The translations under genes and the position numbers were made by a program. The notes beneath the pieces were generated by a model. The model searched no databases, was not told where the DNA came from, and saw only the letters and a program-made list of their open reading frames with translations. Below, in pieces: positions 51,486 through 59,559 of a DNA stretch of 64,000 nucleotides (its first letter is position 1; every line of letters starts with the position of its first letter). The DNA comes from G965215055 sp965215055 (GTDB taxonomy: Bacteria > Pseudomonadota > Gammaproteobacteria > UBA4575), in the NCBI GenBank assembly GCA_965215055.1, contig OZ244046.1, forward strand, positions 1,488,001 to 1,552,000, given 5' to 3'.

Positions 51486-51535
51486 GCCTGCCTGGTTTTC
51501 AGTGCCGGTGATATGCCGGTTTGACTCGTGGATTT

Positions 51536-52876
51536 TTACTGGTGATAGTGGCTGGCAACGTATTCCTGGATGATTTTTTGAAATTGTTGCCCGATGTTTT
51601 CTCCTTCCAGGGCGGTAAACTTGTCGCCGTCCACGTAAACAAGTGCAACGGGCTTCTCGCCGGTACCCGGCAGACTGATACCTATGTTGGCATGTTTGCT
51701 CTCGCCCGGACCATTTACCACGCAGCCCATCACCGCTACGCTCATCTCCTCGACCCCCTGGTATTGCTGCTTCCAGGTCGGCATTTGCTTTTGCAGGTAG
51801 TCTTGAACGTCGGCGGCCAGGTGCTGGAAGTACTCGCTGGTAGTACGCCCGCAGCCCGGGCAGGAAGTTACCGACGGTGTAAACGATCGTATGCCCGACG
51901 TCTGCAAAATCTGTTGTGCTACCAATACCTCCTGCGTGCGGTCGCCTCCGGGTTCAGGAGTAAGCGAAACACGAATGGTATCTCCGATACCTTCCTGTAA
52001 CAGGACGGACAACGCCGCGGTGGAAGCCACTATACCCTTGGTGCCCATGCCTGCTTCCGTCAGGCCCACGTGCAGTGCGTAGTCACAATCAGCCGCCAGG
52101 TCCCGGTAGACCTTGATCAGCGCCTGGACCTCGCTGAGCTTGCAGGACAGGACGATCTTGTCATGCGCCAGCCCGACTTGTTCGGCAAACGTTGCACTAT
52201 CCAGTGCAGAAGCGATAAGCGTGTTGTGCATGACCTTTTGCAGCGGCTCAGGCTTCGGTAACGAGGAGTTTTCGTCCAGTTTTTTTGCCAGCAGGTCTTG
52301 ATCCAGGCTGCCCCAGTTCACGCCGATACGCACCGGCACGTCATGCCGACATGCAATCTCGATAATCTCACTGAACGGTTTATCGTATGAATCACGTCGG
52401 CCCACGTTACCCGGGTTGATGCGATATTTATCCAGTGATCGTGCGCACGCCGTGTACTTTTTTAGCAGGCGATTGCCGTTGAAGTGGAAATCGCCGACCA
52501 GGGGCACGTCAACGTTGGCCTGTAACAGGCGTTCACGTATGAGCGGCACTGCCTGCGCGGCCTCCTTGTTATTGACCGTGACGCGCACGATTTCAGACCC
52601 GGCCGCCGCCAGCGCGGTGACCTGTTCGACCGTCCGGTCAACGTCCGCAGTATCGGTATTGGTCATGGACTGTACGACAACGGGAAAGTGCCCTCCCATG
52701 GTGACCTTTCCTACCCTGACGGTCGTACTCTTGCGCCTGGCATTCATCATGGCTTGTTCGCAGGGATTATCTTGATAAACGAGTTCGGGATATAGGCATT
52801 CACGTCCAGTTGAGCAATAATACCCCATCTGCATTGCGTCACGCTTGCAATTGTCCAGTGCAGCTTGAAAAGACAT
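51536..52876 (-). CDS. ispG: 4-hydroxy-3-methylbut-2-enyl diphosphate synthase IspG
   Basis: IspG is the iron-sulfur enzyme of the MEP isoprenoid pathway that turns MEcPP into HMBPP. The core starts at RRKSTTVRVGKVTMGGHFPVVVQSMTNT. The cluster cysteines are visible as SCPGCGRTT (about 335) and CVVNGPGE (about 370). From ATG 52876 there is an unusual Cys-rich N-terminal extension of about 42 residues (CKRDAMQMGYYCSTGRECLYP..CEQ). Starting at ATG 52750 or 52747 instead would give a standard-length protein and leave room for promoters before the divergent yjbQ. Confidence 0.92.
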   Translation of the reverse strand: MSFQAALDNCKRDAMQMGYYCSTGRECLYPELVYQDNPCEQAMMNARRKSTTVRVGKVTMGGHFPVVVQSMTNTDTADVDRTVEQVTALAAAGSEIVRVTVNNKEAAQAVPLIRERLLQANVDVPLVGDFHFNGNRLLKKYTACARSLDKYRINPGNVGRRDSYDKPFSEIIEIACRHDVPVRIGVNWGSLDQDLLAKKLDENSSLPKPEPLQKVMHNTLIASALDSATFAEQVGLAHDKIVLSCKLSEVQALIKVYRDLAADCDYALHVGLTEAGMGTKGIVASTAALSVLLQEGIGDTIRVSLTPEPGGDRTQEVLVAQQILQTSGIRSFTPSVTSCPGCGRTTSEYFQHLAADVQDYLQKQMPTWKQQYQGVEEMSVAVMGCVVNGPGESKHANIGISLPGTGEKPVALVYVDGDKFTALEGENIGQQFQKIIQEYVASHYHQ

Positions 52877-52895
52877 GGGCACGTAGCATAAAGGT

Positions 52896-53312
52896 ATGTA
52901 TTGGCAAGATACGCTTGCCCTTCGCTCTTCCGGGCGGGGCACCCTTGACATCAGTCGGGACGTTGCAGACATGGTCAAGCGTTCAGGCGTGCGTCACGGG
53001 CTGTGCCACCTGTTTATCCGTCATACCAGTGCGTCGCTGATCGTGTGTGAAAATGCCGACCCGGCGGTACGCCATGATCTGGAAACGTTCATGGCGAAGT
53101 TGAGCCCTGACGGGGACCCGACGTTCACGCATCGGCAAGAGGGGGAGGATGACATGGCCGCGCATATACGCTCCGTGATTACGCAGACTGAAATGAGTGT
53201 ACCGGTTGTCGATGGCCTCCTGGCCCTGGGCACGTGGCAGGGCATCTACCTGTGGGAGCATCGCACTGCGCCGCACCAAAGACAGGTTATCGTTACCGTT
53301 CATGGCAAGTAG
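52896..53312 (+). CDS. yjbQ: YjbQ family (UPF0047) protein
   Basis: The protein has 138 residues with the family core GLCHLFIRHTSASLIVCENADPAVRHDLE, HRQEGEDDMAAHIRSVI and GTWQGIYLWEHRTAPHQRQVIVTV. YjbQ proteins have a weak thiamine-phosphate-synthase-like activity; the main role is unsettled. It is divergent from ispG. Confidence 0.92.
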   Translation: MYWQDTLALRSSGRGTLDISRDVADMVKRSGVRHGLCHLFIRHTSASLIVCENADPAVRHDLETFMAKLSPDGDPTFTHRQEGEDDMAAHIRSVITQTEMSVPVVDGLLALGTWQGIYLWEHRTAPHQRQVIVTVHGK

Positions 53313-53411
53313 CAGCGGAGATACAACGGCGTGGACAATTGGTTCCGCTTTTGCTTGACCATGATTTATGCGCTTTGAGATAACTACCAGTAAACGGCAG
53401 GGAGAGTTGTA

Positions 53412-53741
53412 ATGTCAGAAATGAGCCTTGAACAGCGTGTGACAAAACTTGAACAAGTAGTAAAAATAGTACGAATTGCCATTATCATCTTTGTAGGGTT
53501 TTTGCTCTATGACGTGATATCCAGGGACTCCGGCTCCGACATCATATTCGCCGACAAGGTCAGGTCCAGGGAGTTTATCCTGGTTGGTCCCGGCAACCAG
53601 CCAGTGGGGCACTGGGACTACAAGGACACCAATGGCCTCAAGATGTACGCCAAGGACGGCAGTCACATCGTGTTGACACCGGAAGCCGTCACCTTTTACG
53701 AGGACCGCCTGAACCCCGTTATCAAGTCGGAGTATGAGTAG
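53412..53741 (+). CDS. Hypothetical membrane-anchored protein, 109 aa
   Basis: I do not recognise the family. A short charged N-terminus is followed by one hydrophobic helix (IVRIAIIIFVGFLLYDVI), then a soluble, probably periplasmic, beta-rich part (SREFILVGPGNQPVGHWDYKDTNGLKMYAKDG). GGGAG lies before the ATG, supporting the start. Confidence 0.65.
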   Translation: MSEMSLEQRVTKLEQVVKIVRIAIIIFVGFLLYDVISRDSGSDIIFADKVRSREFILVGPGNQPVGHWDYKDTNGLKMYAKDGSHIVLTPEAVTFYEDRLNPVIKSEYE

Positions 53742-53752
53742 TAGCCCCGGGT

Positions 53753-53829
53753 TGGTGCCCCGAGTAGGAGTCGAACCTACGGCCTTCCCCTTAGGAGGGG
53801 GACGCTCTATCCAGCTGAGCTATCGGGGC
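53753..53829 (-). tRNA. tRNA-Arg(CCT)
   Basis: This is a 77-base gene with CCA encoded. The minus-strand acceptor is GCCCCGA/TCGGGGC, the anticodon loop CTCCTAA gives CCT, and the T-arm is GTAGGTTCGACTCCTAC. It reads the rare AGG codon. Confidence 0.95.
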
Positions 53830-53889
53830 GAATTGAAGGTGTAGCATAGAGAAAATCCAGCATTTGCCTAACTGCGCCGTGCATGAGCT

Positions 53890-53976
53890 TGGTGCCGGGA
53901 GAGAGATTCGAACTCTCACTCTGTTGCCAGAACCGGATTTTGAGTCCGGCGCGTCTACCAGTTCCGCCACCCCGGC
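53890..53976 (-). tRNA. tRNA-Leu(CAA)
   Basis: This is an 87-base class II tRNA with CCA encoded. The acceptor is GCCGGGG/TCCCGGC with one G-T pair, the loop CTCAAAA in a CCGGA/TCCGG stem gives anticodon CAA, and a long variable arm is present. It lies about 60 bases upstream of tRNA-Arg on the same strand, so the two may be one transcript. Confidence 0.95.
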
Positions 53977-54127
53977 GCATTGCTGTCCAGTTTAGCGCAA
54001 ATCGACGGGTTTGTGCCGCAAGAAGTGCGCAAAGGCCTCTCACAATTCTTGCAAAAAACTTTCGCAGCCCTTGTATATTACTTGTCGGACCTCGTGTGTC
54101 TTTATCAACAGTAATCCAGGCAAGTTT

Positions 54128-55177
54128 GTGAATCTCGACCAGTTTGACTATCGCCTGCCCAGGCGGCTGATTGCCCAGGTTCCCTTGCGCAAGCGCACTG
54201 CCAGCCGGCTGCTGCGCGTTGTGCCGCAGGCAACGGATTTCGATGATTTACAGTTTACCGACTTATATCGCCTGTTACGCAAGGGGGATTTGCTGGTACT
54301 CAATGACACGAAAGTTATTCCTGCGCGCCTGCACGGCAGGAAACCCTCGGGTGCCAGGGTGGAGTTTTTACTGGAGCGTATGCTGGATACACGCACTGCA
54401 CTGGCGCAACTCAAGGCAAGCAGGCCTCCCAGGCCGGGTACCCGCCTGGTTTTCAGTAAAGATACCATTGCCAGCGTCACGGGCAGGCAAGGCGATTTTT
54501 TTATTGTTGAATTCGAAAACCAGGCAGAGTTTGAGAACCTGTTGAAGGAATCTGGACAAGTCCCGCTGCCACCTTACATTGAACGGCCTGTACAACGGCA
54601 AGACGTGCAGCGGTATCAAACCGTGTACGCAAGGCACAACGGCGCGGTTGCCGCGCCTACTGCGGGGTTGCACTTTGACAAGCCCATGCTTGAGCGACTA
54701 CTGCGGCAGGGAGTGGAGCGCGCACACGTCACCTTGCACGTTGGTGCCGGTACTTTCCAGCCCGTGCGCACGCAAACGATCAAGTCCCACGTTCTTCACG
54801 CCGAATGGGTGGACGTATCGCGGAGCGTTTGTGAGCAGGTCGCGGATTGCAAGAAACGTGGCGGCCGGGTAGTTGCGGTAGGCACGACCACCATGCGCGC
54901 ACTGGAATCCGCAGCACATGAGGACGGCATCCGTCCCTATAGGGGAGACACCCGCCTGTTTATCTATCCCGGCTTTCAATTCAGGGTCGTGGACGCATTG
55001 ATCACCAACTTCCACTTGCCAAGGTCAACGCTGCTCATGCTGGTATGCGCGTTTGCAGGATATGAAACAACCATGTCCGCCTATCGACACGCCATTGCAC
55101 AATGCTATAGATTTTACAGTTATGGAGACGCGATGTTCATCGAGCCTGCCCCGCTCTCCACTGGCGCGAACGGTTAG
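54128..55177 (+). CDS. queA: S-adenosylmethionine:tRNA ribosyltransferase-isomerase QueA
   Basis: QueA makes epoxyqueuosine in tRNA from preQ1. The start chosen is GTG 54128 (MNLDQFDYRLPRRLIAQVPL), giving 349 residues, the family length; the frame is open further upstream without family similarity. Motifs are LLVLNDTKVIPARL, VAAPTAGLHFD and TRLFIYPGFQFRVVDALITNFHLP. It opens the queA-tgt-yajC-secD-secF block. Confidence 0.95.
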   Translation: MNLDQFDYRLPRRLIAQVPLRKRTASRLLRVVPQATDFDDLQFTDLYRLLRKGDLLVLNDTKVIPARLHGRKPSGARVEFLLERMLDTRTALAQLKASRPPRPGTRLVFSKDTIASVTGRQGDFFIVEFENQAEFENLLKESGQVPLPPYIERPVQRQDVQRYQTVYARHNGAVAAPTAGLHFDKPMLERLLRQGVERAHVTLHVGAGTFQPVRTQTIKSHVLHAEWVDVSRSVCEQVADCKKRGGRVVAVGTTTMRALESAAHEDGIRPYRGDTRLFIYPGFQFRVVDALITNFHLPRSTLLMLVCAFAGYETTMSAYRHAIAQCYRFYSYGDAMFIEPAPLSTGANG

Positions 55178-55204
55178 CGGGAAATAACGCGGCGGTGTGA
55201 GTGC

Positions 55205-56320
55205 ATGCAGTTCGAGGTCTATGCCACTGAAGGTAACGCGCGGGCAGGTCGCCTGTCGTTCGCGCGCGGGCAGGTCGACACGCCCGCCTTCATGCCCGTC
55301 GGCACGTATGGTGCGGTGAAGGCCGTAACGCCGGAAGAGCTGCACGCCGTGGGCGCCCAGATTATCTTGGGCAATACCTTTCACCTCATGCTCAGGCCCG
55401 GCGTGGAGGTCATCAAGCAGCACCAGGGCTTGCATCGCTTCATGCAATGGCAGGGGCCGATCCTGACGGATTCCGGCGGCTACCAGGTCTTCAGTCTTGC
55501 CGCAATCCGTAAAATGACCGAGGAGGGCGTTTTATTCCAGTCGCCCGTAGACGGGACCGAGACTTTTCTCAGCCCGGAGTCGGCCATTGAAATTCAGCAG
55601 CAACTGGGCGCTGACGTCATCATGGTACTGGACGAATGTACGGCGTACCCGGCGACGTTCGCGCAGGCGCAAACGTCGATGCAATTATCGCTGCGCTGGG
55701 CACAACGCTGCAAGAATGCGCATGGTTCACGTGACAATGCACTGTTTGGCATTGTACAGGGTGGAATGTACGCGGATTTGCGCAGGGAGTGCACGTCGAA
55801 ACTGGTCGACCTCGGCTTCGACGGGTACGCCGTAGGTGGACTGTCAGTCGGCGAGAGTTCGCGTGAGCGTGAAACTGTGCTTGATGCCTGCGTGCGGTTG
55901 CTGCCGCTTGAAAAACCGCGTTATTTAATGGGAGTAGGTAAGCCCGGGGACATTGTAGAGGCGGTACAACAGGGCATGGACATGTTTGATTGTGTGATCC
56001 CGACGCGCAATGCACGCACGGGGTTCCTGTATACCCGTCACGGCCTGGTACGAATCAGGAACAGCCGCTATCGCAAAGACACCCGGCCCATTGATGAAAA
56101 TTGCGATTGCTACACCTGCCAGCATTATTCGCGTGCCTACCTGAGGCACCTGGACAAGTGTGGTGAGATTCTTGGTGCAAGGCTGAATACCATTCACAAC
56201 CTGCACTACTATCAAACCCTGGTGCGGGAACTGCGCCAGGCCATCATTGATCATACACTGGACGATTATGTAAAGAGGTTTTATGCATTACAGTCGCGTG
56301 ATACAAAGACTGTGGCATAA
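55205..56320 (+). CDS. tgt: Queuine tRNA-ribosyltransferase Tgt
   Basis: The protein has 371 residues and exchanges guanine for preQ1 at position 34 of GUN tRNAs. Motifs are LTDSGGYQVFSL (catalytic Asp, about 89), VMVLDECTAYPA, YLMGVGKPGDIVEAV and the zinc site CDCYTCQHYSRAYLRHL (about 302). It follows queA by 27 bases. Confidence 0.97.
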   Translation: MQFEVYATEGNARAGRLSFARGQVDTPAFMPVGTYGAVKAVTPEELHAVGAQIILGNTFHLMLRPGVEVIKQHQGLHRFMQWQGPILTDSGGYQVFSLAAIRKMTEEGVLFQSPVDGTETFLSPESAIEIQQQLGADVIMVLDECTAYPATFAQAQTSMQLSLRWAQRCKNAHGSRDNALFGIVQGGMYADLRRECTSKLVDLGFDGYAVGGLSVGESSRERETVLDACVRLLPLEKPRYLMGVGKPGDIVEAVQQGMDMFDCVIPTRNARTGFLYTRHGLVRIRNSRYRKDTRPIDENCDCYTCQHYSRAYLRHLDKCGEILGARLNTIHNLHYYQTLVRELRQAIIDHTLDDYVKRFYALQSRDTKTVA

Positions 56321-56363
56321 TACGCCGCCACTGTCTTTCAAGTTGCAATAACCAGAGGTTTGT

Positions 56364-56687
56364 ATGTTGTTAATATCGGATGCTATGGCTGAGAATGGCG
56401 CCCCAATGGGCGGAGGTTACGAGATGATTATCATGATAGCGATTTTTTTCGCCATCATGTATTTCATGATTATTCGCCCGCAACAAAAACGGCAAAAGGA
56501 GCACCGCAAACTTGTCAGCTCACTTGCCAAGGGCGATGAAGTGGTTACCGCCGGCGGCGTGTTGGGCGTAATTCTTGAAGTAGGAGATAATTCGCTCACG
56601 ATTGAGATTGCCACCGGCGTTGCGGTCAAGCTGCAGAAAGGGTCGATCTCTTCCGTACTGCCAAAAGGTTCGCTCAAGCACAGCTAG
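56364..56687 (+). CDS. yajC: Sec translocon accessory subunit YajC
   Basis: The protein has 107 residues with one helix (MIIMIAIFFAIMYFMIIRPQQKRQKEHRK) and the conserved LAKGDEVVTAGGVLGVI. It forms a complex with SecD and SecF, which follow. Confidence 0.96.
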   Translation: MLLISDAMAENGAPMGGGYEMIIMIAIFFAIMYFMIIRPQQKRQKEHRKLVSSLAKGDEVVTAGGVLGVILEVGDNSLTIEIATGVAVKLQKGSISSVLPKGSLKHS

Positions 56688-56749
56688 GCTACGCGGATGA
56701 ACGGTTTCACGGTATTGGAAAAGCGCGTCAAGAGACCAGGTGCCTGACC

Positions 56750-58618
56750 GTGGTACCAATGAATCGATATCCGCCGTGGAAATACCTGCTCATACTGGCG
56801 GCAATCATGGTGGCGGCCTTGTACGCCGTGCCGAACCTGTATCCTGACGTACCCGCCGTACAGGTATCCCATGAATCCGGAGAACTGGGTGATAATACCC
56901 TTGTCGTTCTGCGCAAGGCATTGCAGGACGAAGGCATAGAGGCCCTGGCGGTAGAGCGGCAGGACAACAAGGCCTTGCTGCGCTTTGCCAATACCGAACT
57001 GCAACTGCGCGCCGCCGAGGCAAGCAAGAATGCACTGGACGGGCGTCACGTCGTTGCACTCAACCTGGCTGCGGCCACTCCGAAATGGCTCAGGGTCCTG
57101 GGTGCGTCTCCCATGAACCTGGGCCTGGACTTGCGCGGCGGCGTACATTTTTTGTTGCAAGTCGATATGGTTGCGGCGATTGAAAAGGCCGTCAACAACC
57201 ACGTTTCTTCGTTTCGGACCACCCTGCGCGAAGCCGGGTTGAGGCGATTTTCGGTTACCCGGCATAAAGGCCAGGTAAAGGTAAGATTCAGAGACGCGGC
57301 AAGCAGGCAGGCGGGCCTGGACGTCCTTGAAAAGGAGTATGTGGACGAACTGGATTTTGCAGAGGAAGAAAGCGGCGACGATTATTTCCTGGTGGCGAAA
57401 GTCAGCGAGGATGCCGCGGTGGAAATTCAACGCCTGGCAGTGCAGCAGAATATACAGACGCTGCGTAATCGCGTAAATGAACTCGGCGTCGCAGAACCCG
57501 TCATCCAGCAACAAGGCGCGCATCGCATCGTGGTCCAGCTTCCCGGTGTTCAGGATACCGCGCAAGCCAAGGAAATTCTGGGTGCTACCGCAACGATTGA
57601 ATTTCGCATGGTGGATGAACAGAATGACCCGTTTCGTGCCGTGGAAACCGGGCGAACTCCGGTTGGCTCGCTGCTTTATTACGAGCGTGAAAGCAGAAAT
57701 CCCATCCTGCTTAAACGTGCGGTAGTGTTAACGGGCGATTCCATCATCAACGCCAACTCCGGTTTTGATGAAAATGGTTTGCCTGCCGTCATCATCACGC
57801 TTGACGGCAAGGGGGCAAGCCGTTTCAGCAAGGTAACCGCTGAAAACATAAAGAAACTCATGGCGGTAGTCTTTATCGACAACAAGACCTTGGTGATTGA
57901 CAAGGACGGTGAGAAGATCAGAAAAACTGTAACCAGCGAAGAGGTGATCAACGTCGCGCGTATCCAGGATCAGCTCAGCAAGCGGTTTCAGATCGAAGGC
58001 CTGGATTCCACCCACGAGGCGCTCAAGTTGTCGCTGTTACTGCGCGCGGGTGCCCTGGCTGCGCCGGTGGAAATCGTGGAGGAGCGCACCGTTGGTCCGA
58101 GTCTCGGCAAGCAGAACATCGAACTGGGGAAGAAATCCATCATTATCGGCTTTATCCTGGTGATGATTTTCATGGTCTTGTATTACCGCTTGTTCGGACT
58201 GGCTGCGAACTTTGCCTTGACCGCCAACCTGGTTTTGATTATTGGTGCCATGTCGTTGATCCCGGGCGCCACGCTCACGCTCCCCGGTATAGCGGGTATC
58301 GTGCTTACCGTGGGCATGGCCGTGGATGCGAACGTGTTGATTTTTGAACGTATCCGCGAAGAATTGCGTAACGGCAATTCCCCGCAGGCCAGCATTCACG
58401 CCGGTTACAGCAAGGCACTTTCGACCATTGCCGACGCCAATATCACCACCTTGATTGCAGCCGTCGTATTGTTTGTTTTCGGCACCGGGCCAATAAAGGG
58501 TTTTGCAGTTACCCTGTCTATCGGCATCGTCTGTTCAATGTTTACCGCGATCATGGGCACGCGCGCGCTTGTCAACCTGTATTACGGCAAGAAGAAATCG
58601 CCGGTGCTTGCGGTGTAA
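56750..58618 (+). CDS. secD: Protein translocase subunit SecD
   Basis: The protein has about 620 residues. It starts with one helix (YLLILAAIMVAALYAVPNLYPD), has the GLDLRGGVHFLLQVD motif near 124, a large periplasmic part, and a C-terminal block of five helices with GMAVDANVLIFERIREELRNG. SecD and SecF use proton flow to finish protein export. The ATG at 56759 is the probable start; the frame opens at GTG 56750. Confidence 0.96.
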   Translation: MVPMNRYPPWKYLLILAAIMVAALYAVPNLYPDVPAVQVSHESGELGDNTLVVLRKALQDEGIEALAVERQDNKALLRFANTELQLRAAEASKNALDGRHVVALNLAAATPKWLRVLGASPMNLGLDLRGGVHFLLQVDMVAAIEKAVNNHVSSFRTTLREAGLRRFSVTRHKGQVKVRFRDAASRQAGLDVLEKEYVDELDFAEEESGDDYFLVAKVSEDAAVEIQRLAVQQNIQTLRNRVNELGVAEPVIQQQGAHRIVVQLPGVQDTAQAKEILGATATIEFRMVDEQNDPFRAVETGRTPVGSLLYYERESRNPILLKRAVVLTGDSIINANSGFDENGLPAVIITLDGKGASRFSKVTAENIKKLMAVVFIDNKTLVIDKDGEKIRKTVTSEEVINVARIQDQLSKRFQIEGLDSTHEALKLSLLLRAGALAAPVEIVEERTVGPSLGKQNIELGKKSIIIGFILVMIFMVLYYRLFGLAANFALTANLVLIIGAMSLIPGATLTLPGIAGIVLTVGMAVDANVLIFERIREELRNGNSPQASIHAGYSKALSTIADANITTLIAAVVLFVFGTGPIKGFAVTLSIGIVCSMFTAIMGTRALVNLYYGKKKSPVLAV

Positions 58619-58623
58619 TTACC

Positions 58624-59559
58624 ATGCAGTTACTGAAAGATAAACTCAATATTGATTTTATGGGCAGGCGCAAGCTGGCCTTGATCATCTCATCCATACT
58701 CATCGTTGTTTCCCTGGCGGCAATGTTTGTGCGCGGCCTGAACCTGGGGATTGACTTTACCGGTGGTACGCTGGTAGAGGTGAGCTATCCTGGAGCCGTA
58801 GAACTGGAGCCGATTCGCCTGGCCTTGTCGGACAATGGGTTTGACGCCGCCGTGCAGCATTTCGGTACTGCCAGGGACGTGCTGATACGTCTGCCCGTAG
58901 CGGCCGCAGACAAGGACAAGTCTTCACTGAGTAATCGCGTGATCAATGCGCTTGATCCTACCGGCACACCACAGATGCGCCGAGTTGAATTTGTCGGTCC
59001 CCAGGTTGGAGAGGAGTTGCGTGACAAGGGCGGGCTGGCAATGTTGTACGCGCTGATTGGCATTCTCATTTACGTGGCACTACGCTTTGAGTGGCGTTTT
59101 TCTCTCGGCGCGGTTGCGGCGCTGGTACATGACGTCATCCTGGTAATTGGATTTTTTGCCGTCACGCAAGTTGATTTTGACCTGACCGTACTGGCGGCGT
59201 TATTGGCAGTTATCGGCTATTCGCTTAATGATACGATTGTCGTATTCGACAGGATTCGTGAGAGTTTTCGCCGCATTCGCAAGGCAACTCCGGAAGTGAT
59301 TATCAATACCTCGATTAATCGCACGCTGGCGCGTACCTTGATGACTTCTCTGACGACCTTGATGGTCTTGATTGCGTTATTCCTGTTTGGTGGCAAGGTG
59401 ATCCATGCGTTTTCAATCGCCTTGATCGTGGGCGTCATTGTCGGCACGTATTCGTCGATATATATTGCAGGCTCTTCGCTGCTTGCGCTTAACGTGAGCA
59501 AGGAAGACCTGATGCCGGCTGAAAAAACGACTACCAATGAAGATGGCAGCCAGGTTTAG
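58624..59559 (+). CDS. secF: Protein translocase subunit SecF
   Basis: The protein has 311 residues with the NLGIDFTGGTLVEV motif near 40, five further helices, and AVIGYSLNDTIVVFDRIRESFRR near 197. It follows secD by five bases. Its last four bases overlap the end of the convergent glycosyltransferase gene. Confidence 0.96.
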   Translation: MQLLKDKLNIDFMGRRKLALIISSILIVVSLAAMFVRGLNLGIDFTGGTLVEVSYPGAVELEPIRLALSDNGFDAAVQHFGTARDVLIRLPVAAADKDKSSLSNRVINALDPTGTPQMRRVEFVGPQVGEELRDKGGLAMLYALIGILIYVALRFEWRFSLGAVAALVHDVILVIGFFAVTQVDFDLTVLAALLAVIGYSLNDTIVVFDRIRESFRRIRKATPEVIINTSINRTLARTLMTSLTTLMVLIALFLFGGKVIHAFSIALIVGVIVGTYSSIYIAGSSLLALNVSKEDLMPAEKTTTNEDGSQV

